Notes under the pieces: generated by a model
What the model was told of the DNA's origin: nothing
The model's database searches: none
What the model saw: the letters and a program-made list of their open reading frames with translations, nothing else
Assembly (NCBI RefSeq): GCF_020404765.1
Contig: NZ_JAIVEM010000162.1
Location: forward strand, 1-62,120
Direction: 5' to 3'
Origin: Paenibacillus sp. BJ-4
GTDB lineage: Bacteria; Bacillota; Bacilli; Paenibacillales; Paenibacillaceae
Length of the DNA stretch: 62,120 nt
Made by a program: the position numbers and the translations under genes
Part shown: piece by piece, positions 24,858 through 34,231 of the stretch
Numbering within the stretch: position 1 is the first letter of the stretch
Layout: every line of letters starts with the position of its first letter

Positions 24858-25166
24858 TTACAATTTAATTTCGATATCTACACCGGACGGCAGGTCCAAG
24901 CGCATCAAGGCATCCACAGTTTGTGGAGTCGGGTTAACGATGTCGATCAAACGCTTGTGTGTGCGCATTTCGAATTGTTCCCGAGAATCCTTGTACTTGT
25001 GTACCGCACGGAGAATAGTAATAACTTGTTTTTCAGTTGGCAGCGGAATTGGTCCGGATACACCAGCGCCCGAACGTTTAGCTGTTTCAACAATTTTCTC
25101 AGCGGATTGATCAAGAATTCTGTGATCGTAAGCTTTCAAACGAATACGAATTTTTTGCTTTGCCAT
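24858..25166 (-). CDS. rpsJ: 30S ribosomal protein S10
   Basis: 102 residues, exact family length (MAKQKIRIRLKAYDHRILDQ). S10 is also the partner of NusB and NusG in antitermination and coupling. An in-frame extension of 24 codons upstream is open, but AAGGAGGG lies before the ATG at 25166 and the extension has no family match. It is the first gene of the superoperon. Confidence 0.98.
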   Translation of the reverse strand: MAKQKIRIRLKAYDHRILDQSAEKIVETAKRSGAGVSGPIPLPTEKQVITILRAVHKYKDSREQFEMRTHKRLIDIVNPTPQTVDALMRLDLPSGVDIEIKL

Positions 25167-25296
25167 TTTAGTCCCTCCTTCTATCGCCCAATTTGGTATC
25201 GGACATACTCCGTGAAAATTTTCCGACAGCCCTCCCATGGCAAAGGGGCCGGGTGTGTCAGTAACCTCTCACATCATCGCACAGTCACAAACAACA
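25167..25296 (-). promoter_or_regulatory. 5' leader of the S10 superoperon
   Basis: About 130 nt between the predicted transcription start and rpsJ. It can fold into GCCCC...GGGGC-type and CGGA...TCCG-type stems and contains the palindrome GAAAATTTTC. No intrinsic terminator is present. A ribosomal-protein binding leader is possible from position; I do not recognise a named family. Confidence 0.4.
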
Positions 25297-25302
25297 TTAA
25301 TT

Positions 25303-25331
25303 ATTATATCTAATAGTTCTGCCTATTGCAA
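25303..25331 (-). promoter_or_regulatory. SigA-type promoter of the S10-spc-alpha superoperon
   Basis: Minus strand: -35 TTGCAA (25326-25331), 17 bp spacer, perfect -10 TATAAT (25303-25308). It lies just downstream of the tuf terminator, so rpsJ onward is a separate transcription unit from the str operon. Confidence 0.88.
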
Positions 25332-25409
25332 GCAAAAACGAAAAAACAATGCATCTTATTTTCAAAAAGATAGAATTGCGCTCGCAGCTCGCCTTTTATT
25401 CAAGAGAAA

Positions 25410-25433
25410 AGCCCCCGCACCAGGGCAGGGGCT
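25410..25433 (-). terminator. intrinsic terminator after tuf
   Basis: Minus strand: a 9-bp GC-rich stem (AGCCCCTGC/GCGGGGGCT) with a 6-nt loop, then TTTTCTCTTG. It ends the str operon 72 bp past the tuf stop. Confidence 0.88.
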
Positions 25434-25443
25434 CGTTTAGCTT

Positions 25444-25483
25444 CGTTCCAGTACAATGTTACTCGTTCCAGTACAATGTTACT
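25444..25483. repeat. perfect 20-bp tandem duplication behind tuf
   Basis: CGTTCCAGTACAATGTTACT occurs twice, head to tail, with no mismatch (25444-25463 and 25464-25483). It lies between the tuf stop codon and its terminator, in the 3' untranslated region. It looks like a recent slippage duplication. Confidence 0.95.
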
Positions 25484-25505
25484 ATATTCAAGGCTTGCAG
25501 CCTTA

Positions 25506-26696
25506 TTATTTAGAGATTGTTGCTACGGCACCGGCGCCAACTGTACGGCCACCTTCACGAATGGAGAACTTAGTTCCTTCTTCGATTGCGATTGGGTTGA
25601 TCAGTTGAACAGTAACCGTGATGTTATCACCAGGCATTACCATTTCGGAACCTTCTGGCAAAGTAATGATACCAGTTACGTCAGTTGTACGGAAGTAAAA
25701 CTGTGGACGGTAACCAGTGAAGAAAGGTTTGTGACGTCCACCTTCTTCTTTAGTCAAAACGTAGATTTGAGCAGAGAATTCTGTATGTGGGTTAACAGAA
25801 CCTGGTTTAGCCAATACTTGACCACGCTCGATTTGTGCACGATCTACACCGCGAAGCAGTGCGCCGATGTTGTCACCAGCTTGAGCGGAATCAAGCAATT
25901 TACGGAACATTTCTACGCCTGTTACTACGGATTTACGGGATTCTTCTTGAATACCGATGATTTCGATTTCGTCGCCCACTTTAACTGTACCACGCTCTAC
26001 ACGGCCTGTAGCAACTGTACCACGACCAGTGATGGAGAATACGTCCTCGACAGGCATAAGGAAAGGCTTGTCAGTGTCGCGCTCTGGAGTTGGGATGTAA
26101 GTGTCGATTGTTTCGAACATTTCAACGATTTTCTTAGCCCAGTCGCCATCTGGGTTTTGCAGTGCTTCACGAGCGGAACCACGAGTGATTGGAGTGTCGT
26201 CGCCTGGGAAGTCATACTCGCTCAGCAAGTCGCGAACTTCCATTTCAACCAATTCCAGCAACTCTTCGTCTTCAACCATGTCACATTTGTTCAGGAATAC
26301 AACGATGTAAGGAACGCCTACTTGGCGGGACAACAGGATGTGTTCGCGAGTTTGTGGCATTGGGCCGTCAGCTGCGGATACAACCAGAATCGCTCCGTCC
26401 ATTTGTGCAGCGCCAGTGATCATGTTTTTAACATAGTCGGCGTGACCTGGGCAGTCAACGTGTGCATAGTGACGATTAGGTGTTTCGTATTCCACGTGTG
26501 CTGTGGAGATTGTGATACCGCGTTCGCGCTCTTCTGGAGCTTTATCGATTTGGTCGAATGCTACAGCAGCACCACCGTAAGTTTTGGAAAGTACAGTTGT
26601 GATTGCAGCAGTCAAAGTTGTTTTACCATGATCGACGTGACCAATAGTACCGATATTAACGTGCGGTTTGTTACGTTCAAACTTAGCCTTTGCCAT
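25506..26696 (-). CDS. tuf: elongation factor Tu
   Basis: 396 residues. GTPase motifs are intact: P loop GHVDHGKT (about 18-25), DCPGHAD (about 81-87), NKCD (about 136-139) and SAR. Domains 2 and 3 follow. It carries aminoacyl-tRNA to the ribosome. GAGGAGG precedes the ATG. It is the last gene of the str operon, 95 bp after fusA, and is followed by a terminator. Confidence 0.99.
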   Translation of the reverse strand: MAKAKFERNKPHVNIGTIGHVDHGKTTLTAAITTVLSKTYGGAAVAFDQIDKAPEERERGITISTAHVEYETPNRHYAHVDCPGHADYVKNMITGAAQMDGAILVVSAADGPMPQTREHILLSRQVGVPYIVVFLNKCDMVEDEELLELVEMEVRDLLSEYDFPGDDTPITRGSAREALQNPDGDWAKKIVEMFETIDTYIPTPERDTDKPFLMPVEDVFSITGRGTVATGRVERGTVKVGDEIEIIGIQEESRKSVVTGVEMFRKLLDSAQAGDNIGALLRGVDRAQIERGQVLAKPGSVNPHTEFSAQIYVLTKEEGGRHKPFFTGYRPQFYFRTTDVTGIITLPEGSEMVMPGDNITVTVQLINPIAIEEGTKFSIREGGRTVGAGAVATISK

Positions 26697-26791
26697 TTGA
26701 ACAATTCCTCCTCAATAACTTGTTTTATTTTTAGGCTGCCGGATACCTCTTGGAAAAACCTTGAGTATACCGAGTCAGCTAATACACTGTA

Positions 26792-28870
26792 TTACTCGCC
26801 GCCTTTGGTTTTGGCAACGATCTCTTCGGCAATGCTCTTCGGAACTTCTTCATAATGATGAAGCTCCATGGAGAACACACCGCGTCCTTGCGTACCGGAA
26901 CGAAGTGTAGTTGAATATCCAAACATTTCGGACAATGGAACCATTGCACGAATAATTTGGGCACCGCCACGGGAATCCATACCTTCAATCCGGCCACGAC
27001 GGGAGTTCAACATACCCATTACGTCACCCATGTATTCCTCTGGAACCGTTACTTCAACTTTCATAATCGGCTCGAGCAATACTGGTTTACATTTGTCTTT
27101 CGCTGCTTTCAGCGCCATTGAACCAGCAATTTTAAATGCCATTTCATTGGAATCGACATCATGGTATGATCCATCCACAATTGTAGCTTTAACGTCCACA
27201 AGCGGGAAGCCAGCCAGGACACCGTTTTTCATTTGCTCTTCAATACCAGCAAGTGCAGGTCCGATGTATTCTCTTGGAACAGAACCACCGACAACCTTGC
27301 TTTCAAACTGGCTACCAGTACCTGCTTCAAGAGGCTCGAACTCAACCCACACGTGACCGTATTGACCACGACCACCGGATTGACGAACAAACTTACCTTC
27401 AACACGTGCTGGAGCACGGAATGTTTCACGGTATGCTACCTGTGGTTTACCAACATTGGTTTCCACTTTGAACTCACGACGCATACGGTCAATGATAATG
27501 TCCAAGTGAAGCTCACCCATACCCGCCAAAATGGTTTGACCAGTTTCTTCGTTAGTAGAAGCGCGAAGAGTTGGATCTTCTTCGGTCAACTTGCCGAGTG
27601 CAACTGCCATTTTGTCTTGGTCAGCTTTGGTTTTAGGCTCAACCGCGATTTCGATAACCGGATCAGGGAAATTCATGGACTCGAGAATAACAGGATTCTT
27701 CTCATCACACAGTGTATCACCTGTACCTGTATCTTTCAAACCTACGGCTGCCGCAATATCACCGGAGTAAACTTCAGTGATTTCTTGACGGCTGTTCGCA
27801 TGCATTTGAAGAATACGTCCGATACGTTCACGTTTGCCCTTTGTTGCATTCAATACGTATGAACCGGATTGAAGCACACCAGAGTATACGCGGAAGAATG
27901 TCAACTTACCAACGTAAGGGTCAGTCATAATTTTGAAGGCCAATGCAGAGAAAGGCTCTTCATCAGAAGAATGACGTTCAACTTCCGTACCATCTTCCAG
28001 ATGACCTTGGATACTTGGTACATCAATAGGAGCTGGCAGGTAGTCAACAACAGCATCCAGCATCAACTGAACACCTTTGTTACGGTATGAAGATCCACAG
28101 ATAACAGGGAAGATTTTAACTTCTACAACACCTTTGCGGAGAGCAGCTTTAATTTCTTCAACCGTAATCTCTTCGCCTTCCAGGTATTTCATAGTCAAAT
28201 CTTCGTCCAGTTCAGCAACCTTCTCAATCAATTCGTTGCGAAGTTCTTCAACTTGATCTTTGAATTCCGCAGGAATTTCGGTTTCTTCGATATCTTGACC
28301 AAGGTCATCTTTGTACATATGAGCCTTTTGTGCAACAATATCAATGATACCTAAAAAGTCATTTTCAGCGCCGATTGGCAATTGAATCGCAACTGCGTTC
28401 GCCTGAAGGCGATCACGCATGTCAGAGACAACATTCAAGAAGTCGGCACCAATGATATCCATTTTGTTTACATATGCGATCCGTGGAACGCCATAGCGAT
28501 CAGCCTGTCTCCATACGGTTTCGGACTGAGGCTCAACGCCTTCTTTCGCACTGAAAACACCAACTGCTCCGTCCAATACACGAAGGGAACGTTCAACTTC
28601 TACAGTGAAGTCAACGTGCCCCGGGGTGTCGATGATATTGACGCGGTGACCTTTCCAGGCAGCGGTCGTCGCAGCGGAAGTAATCGTGATTCCGCGCTCT
28701 TGTTCTTGTTCCATCCAGTCCATTGTCGCAGCGCCTTCGTGAACTTCACCGATTTTGTGCGTACGGCCTGTGTAGAACAAGATCCGCTCTGTTGTTGTGG
28801 TTTTACCCGCGTCAATATGAGCCATGATCCCGATATTACGTGTATTTTTCAAGGAGAACTCTCTTGCCAT
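26792..28870 (-). CDS. fusA: elongation factor G
   Basis: 692 residues, five-domain translocase GTPase that also acts in ribosome recycling. G motifs: AHIDAGKTTTTE near the N terminus, DTPGHVDF and NKMD. Domain IV holds the conserved SGGRGQYGHVWVEFEP. Length and sequence match the housekeeping EF-G. AAGGGAG precedes the ATG; 47 bp separate it from rpsG. Confidence 0.99.
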   Translation of the reverse strand: MAREFSLKNTRNIGIMAHIDAGKTTTTERILFYTGRTHKIGEVHEGAATMDWMEQEQERGITITSAATTAAWKGHRVNIIDTPGHVDFTVEVERSLRVLDGAVGVFSAKEGVEPQSETVWRQADRYGVPRIAYVNKMDIIGADFLNVVSDMRDRLQANAVAIQLPIGAENDFLGIIDIVAQKAHMYKDDLGQDIEETEIPAEFKDQVEELRNELIEKVAELDEDLTMKYLEGEEITVEEIKAALRKGVVEVKIFPVICGSSYRNKGVQLMLDAVVDYLPAPIDVPSIQGHLEDGTEVERHSSDEEPFSALAFKIMTDPYVGKLTFFRVYSGVLQSGSYVLNATKGKRERIGRILQMHANSRQEITEVYSGDIAAAVGLKDTGTGDTLCDEKNPVILESMNFPDPVIEIAVEPKTKADQDKMAVALGKLTEEDPTLRASTNEETGQTILAGMGELHLDIIIDRMRREFKVETNVGKPQVAYRETFRAPARVEGKFVRQSGGRGQYGHVWVEFEPLEAGTGSQFESKVVGGSVPREYIGPALAGIEEQMKNGVLAGFPLVDVKATIVDGSYHDVDSNEMAFKIAGSMALKAAKDKCKPVLLEPIMKVEVTVPEEYMGDVMGMLNSRRGRIEGMDSRGGAQIIRAMVPLSEMFGYSTTLRSGTQGRGVFSMELHHYEEVPKSIAEEIVAKTKGGE

Positions 28871-28917
28871 GAAATGGGTCTCCCTTCAAAATTGAAGTTA
28901 TTTTTTTGAGCTGAATC

Positions 28918-29388
28918 CTACCAACGATAGTGAGCAAACGCTTTGTTCGCTTCAGCCATTTTGTGAGTGTCTTCACGTTTTTTCACGGAAGCGCCTGTGT
29001 TGTTGGAAGCATCGATAATCTCAGCCGCCAAACGCTCTTCCATAGTCTTCTCGCCGCGGTTGCGGGAGTAGTTTACGAGCCAACGTAATCCCAGGGACGT
29101 ACGTCTTTCTGGTTTTACCTCGATTGGTACTTGGTAGTTGGCACCGCCGACACGGCGTGCTTTAACTTCCAGGACTGGCATGATATTCTTGATAGCTGCT
29201 TCAAAAACTTCCATCGGGTCATTCCCCGTACGTTCTTGGATAAGCTTGAACGCATTGTACAGAATGCTTTGAGCAACGCCTCGTTTTCCGTCGAGCATGA
29301 TGCGGTTGATCAAGCGGGTAACCAACTTGCTGTTGTATACCGGATCTGGCAACACGTCTCTTTTGGTAACTGGACCTTTGCGTGGCAT
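28918..29388 (-). CDS. rpsG: 30S ribosomal protein S7
   Basis: 156 residues, exact family length (MPRKGPVTKRDVLPDPVYNS). S7 nucleates assembly of the 30S head and lies at the E site. In E. coli it represses the str operon; no comparable site is identified in the 50 bp rpsL-rpsG spacer here. AAAGGGGG precedes the ATG. Confidence 0.98.
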   Translation of the reverse strand: MPRKGPVTKRDVLPDPVYNSKLVTRLINRIMLDGKRGVAQSILYNAFKLIQERTGNDPMEVFEAAIKNIMPVLEVKARRVGGANYQVPIEVKPERRTSLGLRWLVNYSRNRGEKTMEERLAAEIIDASNNTGASVKKREDTHKMAEANKAFAHYRW

Positions 29389-29438
29389 GGATATCCCCCT
29401 TTCTTACATGTTAAACCTGCATATGCGGTTTATATTCA

Positions 29439-29861
29439 TTAGGATTTTTTAGCTTTAGGGCGTTTTGCGCCGTATTTGGAACGAGCTTGCATGCGGTTGT
29501 TTACGCCTGCAGTATCCAAAGCACCGCGAACGATATGATAACGCACACCCGGAAGGTCTTTTACACGACCGCCACGAATCAGCACTACGCTGTGTTCTTG
29601 GAGGTTATGTCCAATACCTGGAATGTAAGCAGTCACCTCTACACGGTTCGTCAAACGAACACGAGCATATTTACGAAGTGCGGAGTTTGGTTTTTTTGGA
29701 GTCATAGTACCTACACGAGTGCACACTCCGCGTTTTTGCGGGGCACTGATGTCGGTAGCTTCACGTTTCAAGGCATTAAAACCTTTTTGCAAAGCCGGTG
29801 ATTTCGATTTCTCGATTTTGGCTTGACGTCCTTTACGAACCAGTTGGTTAATAGTTGGCAT
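29439..29861 (-). CDS. rpsL: 30S ribosomal protein S12
   Basis: 140 residues. S12 monitors codon-anticodon pairing. The streptomycin-sensitive motif TPKKPNSALRK is wild type, as is RGGRVKDLPGVRYHIVRG. The ATG at 29861 begins MPTINQLVRKGRQ with AAGGGGG upstream; a longer frame is not supported. The spacer to the L7Ae-like gene is about 140 bp and has no clear signal. Confidence 0.98.
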   Translation of the reverse strand: MPTINQLVRKGRQAKIEKSKSPALQKGFNALKREATDISAPQKRGVCTRVGTMTPKKPNSALRKYARVRLTNRVEVTAYIPGIGHNLQEHSVVLIRGGRVKDLPGVRYHIVRGALDTAGVNNRMQARSKYGAKRPKAKKS

Positions 29862-30004
29862 GTTGGTTGCCACCCCCTTCCTCAATTTTTGCTGTTGCTT
29901 TACAAACCTTATCTAAGCCCACAGACCCAGGCGGTTCATAAAAGAACAAATGAAAAGTCTTTGCCGCCAAGAATACAATTCCCTAGACAAAAACGTTCCT
30001 TACC

Positions 30005-30256
30005 CTATTGTTTTACGATAGCAGCCATTGCGGCTCCCACTTCAATCCCACATGCAGCTCCGAGATTTTTCATTGTGTCTACGAGAGTCACTTTGACTCC
30101 TTGCTTGTTGCACAAAGCAATGATGTTGGAAGTGAGACGCTGATCTGCGTCTTCTGCCACATATACTTCAGAGGCGAAGCCCAATTCTACCATACGAATG
30201 GTTTGTTTGGTACCGATTTTGACATGAGCATCTTGCAGTCCCTGTTCTTTAGACAT
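30005..30256 (-). CDS. rplGB: L7Ae-family RNA-binding protein (YbxF/RplGB type)
   Basis: 83 residues, L7Ae/L30e/S12e/Gadd45 family. Members bind kink-turn RNAs. The pattern LGFASEVYVAEDADQRL...ALCNKQGVKVTLVDTMKNLG holds the family core. In B. subtilis the gene at this place (ybxF/rplGB) is likewise between rpoC and rpsL; its product binds K-turns, but its cellular target is unsettled. GGAGG precedes the ATG. It is the first gene of the str operon. Confidence 0.93.
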   Translation of the reverse strand: MSKEQGLQDAHVKIGTKQTIRMVELGFASEVYVAEDADQRLTSNIIALCNKQGVKVTLVDTMKNLGAACGIEVGAAMAAIVKQ

Positions 30257-30311
30257 ATCTCATTCCTCCGAAAAGACCCAATAGCATATAGGCTGCTCAC
30301 GCACCTTTGCT

Positions 30312-30340
30312 ATATTAGCATTGACTATTAACAATGTCAA
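30312..30340 (-). promoter_or_regulatory. SigA-type promoter of the str operon
   Basis: Minus strand: perfect -35 TTGACA (30335-30340), 17 bp spacer, -10 TAATAT (30312-30317). The spacer carries GTCAA, so the region reads as the inverted repeat TTGAC...GTCAA. It serves the L7Ae-like gene, rpsL, rpsG, fusA and tuf. Confidence 0.88.
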
Positions 30341-30392
30341 GATAATTATTAAGTATAATTCACTTGATCCAAGCTATCGCGTTCATTTTCAG

Positions 30393-30459
30393 AAAAAAGC
30401 AACGGAACATCGCCTGCTGAAGCCTTTATGCAAGGCTCCAGCAAGGTTAAGATGCTCCG
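30393..30459 (-). terminator. large intrinsic terminator after rpoC
   Basis: Minus strand: outer arms CGGAGCATC/GATGTTCCG, a small internal loop, then CCTTGCTGGAGCCTT/AAGGCTTCAGCAGG with a 4-nt loop, followed by TTGCTTTTTT. It ends the rpoB-rpoC unit just ahead of the str promoter. Confidence 0.85.
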
Positions 30460-30477
30460 GGCCATTAATGTTTTTTA

Positions 30478-33400
30478 TTAATCAGCTGAAATCGGCTCAA
30501 GTTCCTCAGATGAGGATTGTTCCTCTTCCGGCTGGGCAAATTTCACACTACGGTAACGGTTCATACCTGTTCCCGCAGGAATCAATTTACCAATAATTAC
30601 ATTCTCTTTCAAACCAAGCAACTGATCGACCTTGCCTTTAATAGCAGCATCGGTCAGGACACGAGTGGTTTCCTGGAAGGAAGCTGCAGACAAGAAGGAA
30701 TCAGTTTCCAGAGACGCCTTGGTAATACCGAGCAGAACCGGTTTAGCTACCGCTGGCTCTTGTCCGCTGAGAATCGCTATCTTATTTGCATTTTCATACT
30801 CATGTACATCAACAAAGGAACCTGGAAGCAGCGTCGTGTCACCCGCATCAATGATACGGATTTTACGCAGCATTTGACGAATCATAACTTCCACGTGCTT
30901 ATCGTTGATTTCTACGCCCTGATTTCGGTATACACGCTGAACTTCCTGAAGGATATAGTTTTGTACCCCGCGAATACCTTTAATACGCAGCATTTCTTTA
31001 GGGTCGATCGAACCATCCGTCAGTTCATCCCCGGCTTCAACGGTCATGCCTTCGCTTACGCGCAGACGTGAACCATAAGTTACCGAGTAAGTTTTCGTTT
31101 CAGCTTCACCTTGAATGTCGATTTCACGACGGTCTTTACCTTCACGAACTTCTTTAACTACACCGTCAATTTCACTGATGGTTGCCTGGCCTTTAGGATT
31201 ACGTGCTTCGAAAAGCTCCTGGATACGAGGCAAACCTTGTGTAATATCGTCGCCCGCTACGCCGCCTGTGTGGAACGTACGCATGGTGAGCTGTGTTCCC
31301 GGTTCACCGATGGATTGCGCTGCGATAATACCAACCGCTTCACCAATCTCAACGTGTTTACCAGTAGCCAGATTACGACCGTAGCATTTTTTGCAGACAC
31401 CGTGTTTGGCACGGCAGCTTAGTACAGAACGAATTTGAACCTTCTCTACACCAGCTTTAACAATCGCTTCAGCTTTGTTGGAGTCAATCAGTTCGTTGCG
31501 TCTAGCCAAGATCTCGCCAGACTCCGGATGACGTACGGTTTCGAAGCAATAACGACCTTCCAGACGATCGTACAAGTCCTCAATTACTTCTTTGCCGTCC
31601 TGGATACGACTTACTGTAAAGCCTTTATCCGTTCCACAGTCTTCTTCGCGCACGATAACATCCTGCGCCACATCAACGAGACGACGAGTCAGGTAACCAG
31701 AGTCAGCCGTACGCAGGGCTGTATCCGCCAAACCTTTACGCGCTCCGTGTGTGGAGATGAAGTACTCGAGTACTGTCAGACCTTCACGGAAATTCGATTT
31801 GATTGGGAGCTCGATAATACGACCGGATGGATTCGCCATCAGTCCACGCATACCGCCGAGCTGGGTAATCTGCGATTTGTTACCACGCGCTTTGGAGTCT
31901 ACCATCATCATGATGGAGTTGTAGCGATCCATGGACTTCATCAGCACGTCAGTAATATCATCTTTTGCTTTGGACCAGATATCGATAATTCGGTCATAGC
32001 GTTCCTCGTTCGTAATCAGACCACGACGATACTGATTCGTTACGACTTGCGCTTTGTCCTCAGATCCCTTAAGAATCTCTTGTTTTTCCACTGGCACAAT
32101 TACGTCCGCTACAGCAACAGTTACACCCGCACGAGTAGAATACGTAAAGCCAAGCTGCTTGATTTTATCCAGAATTACAGCTGTTTCTGTTGTATGGTAA
32201 ATTTCAAAACAACGGGCGATGATATTACCAAGGTAATCCTTGCCCACCCCGCTAGCTTGCGGAGCGTTTTGAATAGCTTCCGTAAGATTTACACCCTTCT
32301 CGTAAACAAAGAACTCCTCTGCAGTACCATAGAGCAGGTTTGCGCGGGTAGCGTCATTGATGTACGGGAAGCTTGCTGGGAAAATCTCATTAAAGATAAT
32401 TTTACCCACTGTTGTAATCAGCATTGCATCTTGTTGTTTCTCTGTAAAGCTCGTTTTATTCAAAGCTTTAACCGGAATAGCTACACGAGCATGAAGCCCC
32501 GCTGTACCACGCTGGTACGCCGAGATAGCCTCATTCGGATTGCGAAGGATCATATTGCTTCCTTCTTCTTCCTTGTTATCCATAGTCAAATAGAACGAAC
32601 CAAGAACCATATCCTGGGAAGGAGTAACAACAGGCTTGCCATCTTTTGGATTCAAAATGTTGCCGGATGCCAGCATGAGCAAACGAGCCTCTGCTTGAGC
32701 TTCCGCAGACAACGGAACGTGAACCGCCATTTGGTCACCGTCAAAGTCGGCATTGTATGCCGTACATACGAGCGGATGCAAACGAATCGCACGACCTTCA
32801 ACCAGGATCGGTTCAAACGCTTGAATACCCAGTCTATGCAGCGTAGGGGCACGGTTAAGAAGAACCGGATGCTCCTTGATTACTTCTTCGAGCACATCCC
32901 ATACTTCTGCGCTCACACGCTCTACTTTACGCTTCGCGCTCTTGATGTTGTGTGCCAGACCTTTGTTGACAAGTTCTTTCATAACAAAAGGCTTGAACAG
33001 TTCCAGCGCCATTTCTTTCGGTAAACCGCATTGGTACATCTTCAAGTATGGACCTACTACGATAACGGAACGACCGGAGTAGTCAACACGTTTTCCGAGC
33101 AAGTTTTGACGGAAACGACCTTGTTTACCTTTCAGCATGTGGCTGAGGGATTTCAAAGGACGGTTACCCGGACCTGTAACAGGACGACCACGACGGCCAT
33201 TATCAATCAGAGCGTCAACAGCTTCCTGCAGCATCCGTTTTTCATTTTGCACGATAATATCTGGCGCACCGAGATCTAACAGGCGTTTCAGACGGTTATT
33301 ACGGTTAATAACACGGCGATACAGATCGTTTAGATCAGAAGTAGCAAAACGTCCGCCATCCAACTGTACCATTGGACGAAGCTCAGGAGGAATTACAGGC

Positions 33401-34092
33401 AGTACGTCCATGATCATCCAATCCGGCTGGTTGCCAGAGTTACGGAACGCCTCAATAACTTCAAGACGCTTGATGGCACGGTTACGACGTTGTCCTTGAG
33501 CTGTACGCAGCTCTTCCTTCAGGAATTCCAGTTCTTTATCGATGTCCAAATCTTGAAGAAGCTTTTTAACCGCTTCGGCCCCCATACCTGCTTGGAAACC
33601 GTACCCGTATTTTTCACGGTAGCTGCGGTATTCTTTTTCGGACAGAAGCTGCTTTTTCTCCAGTGGCGTATCTCCTGGATCAGTTACAACATAAGATGCG
33701 AAGTAAATGATCTCTTCGAGAGATCTTGGAGACATATCAAGAGCAAGACCCATACGGCTTGGAATACCTTTGAAGTACCAAATGTGCGATACAGGGGCAG
33801 CCAACTCGATGTGTCCCATGCGTTCACGACGAACCTTAGCGCGGGTAACTTCTACACCACAACGGTCACAGACAACGCCTTTATAGCGTACACGTTTGTA
33901 CTTACCACAATGACATTCCCAATCTTTCGTAGGTCCAAAAATTTTCTCGCAAAATAGTCCTTCTTTTTCCGGTTTAAGCGTACGATAGTTAATCGTCTCC
34001 GGTTTTTTGACTTCTCCGCGGGACCAAGAACGAATCTTTTCGGGGGAAGCAAGCCCGATTTTCATATATTCGAAATTGTTAACGTCCAACAA
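30478..34092 (-). CDS. rpoC: RNA polymerase subunit beta'
   Basis: 1204 residues. The N-terminal zinc ligands CHCGKYKR...CDRCG and the catalytic magnesium motif NADFDGDQMAVH are intact. The C-terminal conserved FHTGGVAGDDITQGLPRIQEL is also present. No large lineage insertion is seen. The start is TTG (LLDVNNFEYM) with GGAGGG 7 nt upstream; the family N terminus is MLDVNNFEYM, which supports it. It follows rpoB by 139 bp. Confidence 0.98.
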   Translation of the reverse strand: MLDVNNFEYMKIGLASPEKIRSWSRGEVKKPETINYRTLKPEKEGLFCEKIFGPTKDWECHCGKYKRVRYKGVVCDRCGVEVTRAKVRRERMGHIELAAPVSHIWYFKGIPSRMGLALDMSPRSLEEIIYFASYVVTDPGDTPLEKKQLLSEKEYRSYREKYGYGFQAGMGAEAVKKLLQDLDIDKELEFLKEELRTAQGQRRNRAIKRLEVIEAFRNSGNQPDWMIMDVLPVIPPELRPMVQLDGGRFATSDLNDLYRRVINRNNRLKRLLDLGAPDIIVQNEKRMLQEAVDALIDNGRRGRPVTGPGNRPLKSLSHMLKGKQGRFRQNLLGKRVDYSGRSVIVVGPYLKMYQCGLPKEMALELFKPFVMKELVNKGLAHNIKSAKRKVERVSAEVWDVLEEVIKEHPVLLNRAPTLHRLGIQAFEPILVEGRAIRLHPLVCTAYNADFDGDQMAVHVPLSAEAQAEARLLMLASGNILNPKDGKPVVTPSQDMVLGSFYLTMDNKEEEGSNMILRNPNEAISAYQRGTAGLHARVAIPVKALNKTSFTEKQQDAMLITTVGKIIFNEIFPASFPYINDATRANLLYGTAEEFFVYEKGVNLTEAIQNAPQASGVGKDYLGNIIARCFEIYHTTETAVILDKIKQLGFTYSTRAGVTVAVADVIVPVEKQEILKGSEDKAQVVTNQYRRGLITNEERYDRIIDIWSKAKDDITDVLMKSMDRYNSIMMMVDSKARGNKSQITQLGGMRGLMANPSGRIIELPIKSNFREGLTVLEYFISTHGARKGLADTALRTADSGYLTRRLVDVAQDVIVREEDCGTDKGFTVSRIQDGKEVIEDLYDRLEGRYCFETVRHPESGEILARRNELIDSNKAEAIVKAGVEKVQIRSVLSCRAKHGVCKKCYGRNLATGKHVEIGEAVGIIAAQSIGEPGTQLTMRTFHTGGVAGDDITQGLPRIQELFEARNPKGQATISEIDGVVKEVREGKDRREIDIQGEAETKTYSVTYGSRLRVSEGMTVEAGDELTDGSIDPKEMLRIKGIRGVQNYILQEVQRVYRNQGVEINDKHVEVMIRQMLRKIRIIDAGDTTLLPGSFVDVHEYENANKIAILSGQEPAVAKPVLLGITKASLETDSFLSAASFQETTRVLTDAAIKGKVDQLLGLKENVIIGKLIPAGTGMNRYRSVKFAQPEEEQSSSEELEPISAD

Positions 34093-34231
34093 GGAGCAAC
34101 CCTCCTTAACCAAATCCTGAGTTTTTAGGTTTGATACCGCCCGGCAGCACCGGGCGGTATCAAGAAGCCCATTCCATCCTAGAATGGATCAAGGCATATA
34201 ACAAAGCTGATAGATTCAGTCAGCGATCCAA

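Noticed and set aside
25167..25238. N-terminal extension of S10
   Set aside because: The extra 24 codons have no family match and the ribosome binding site is at the shorter start.
25476..26855. 459-codon open frame opposite tuf
   Set aside because: It is a mirror frame of a highly codon-biased gene; its protein is rich in Cys, Ser and Phe with no domain, and no ribosome binding site is seen.
31435..33024. 529-codon open frame opposite rpoC
   Set aside because: Same reason: antisense of a conserved gene, low-complexity composition and no recognisable motif.
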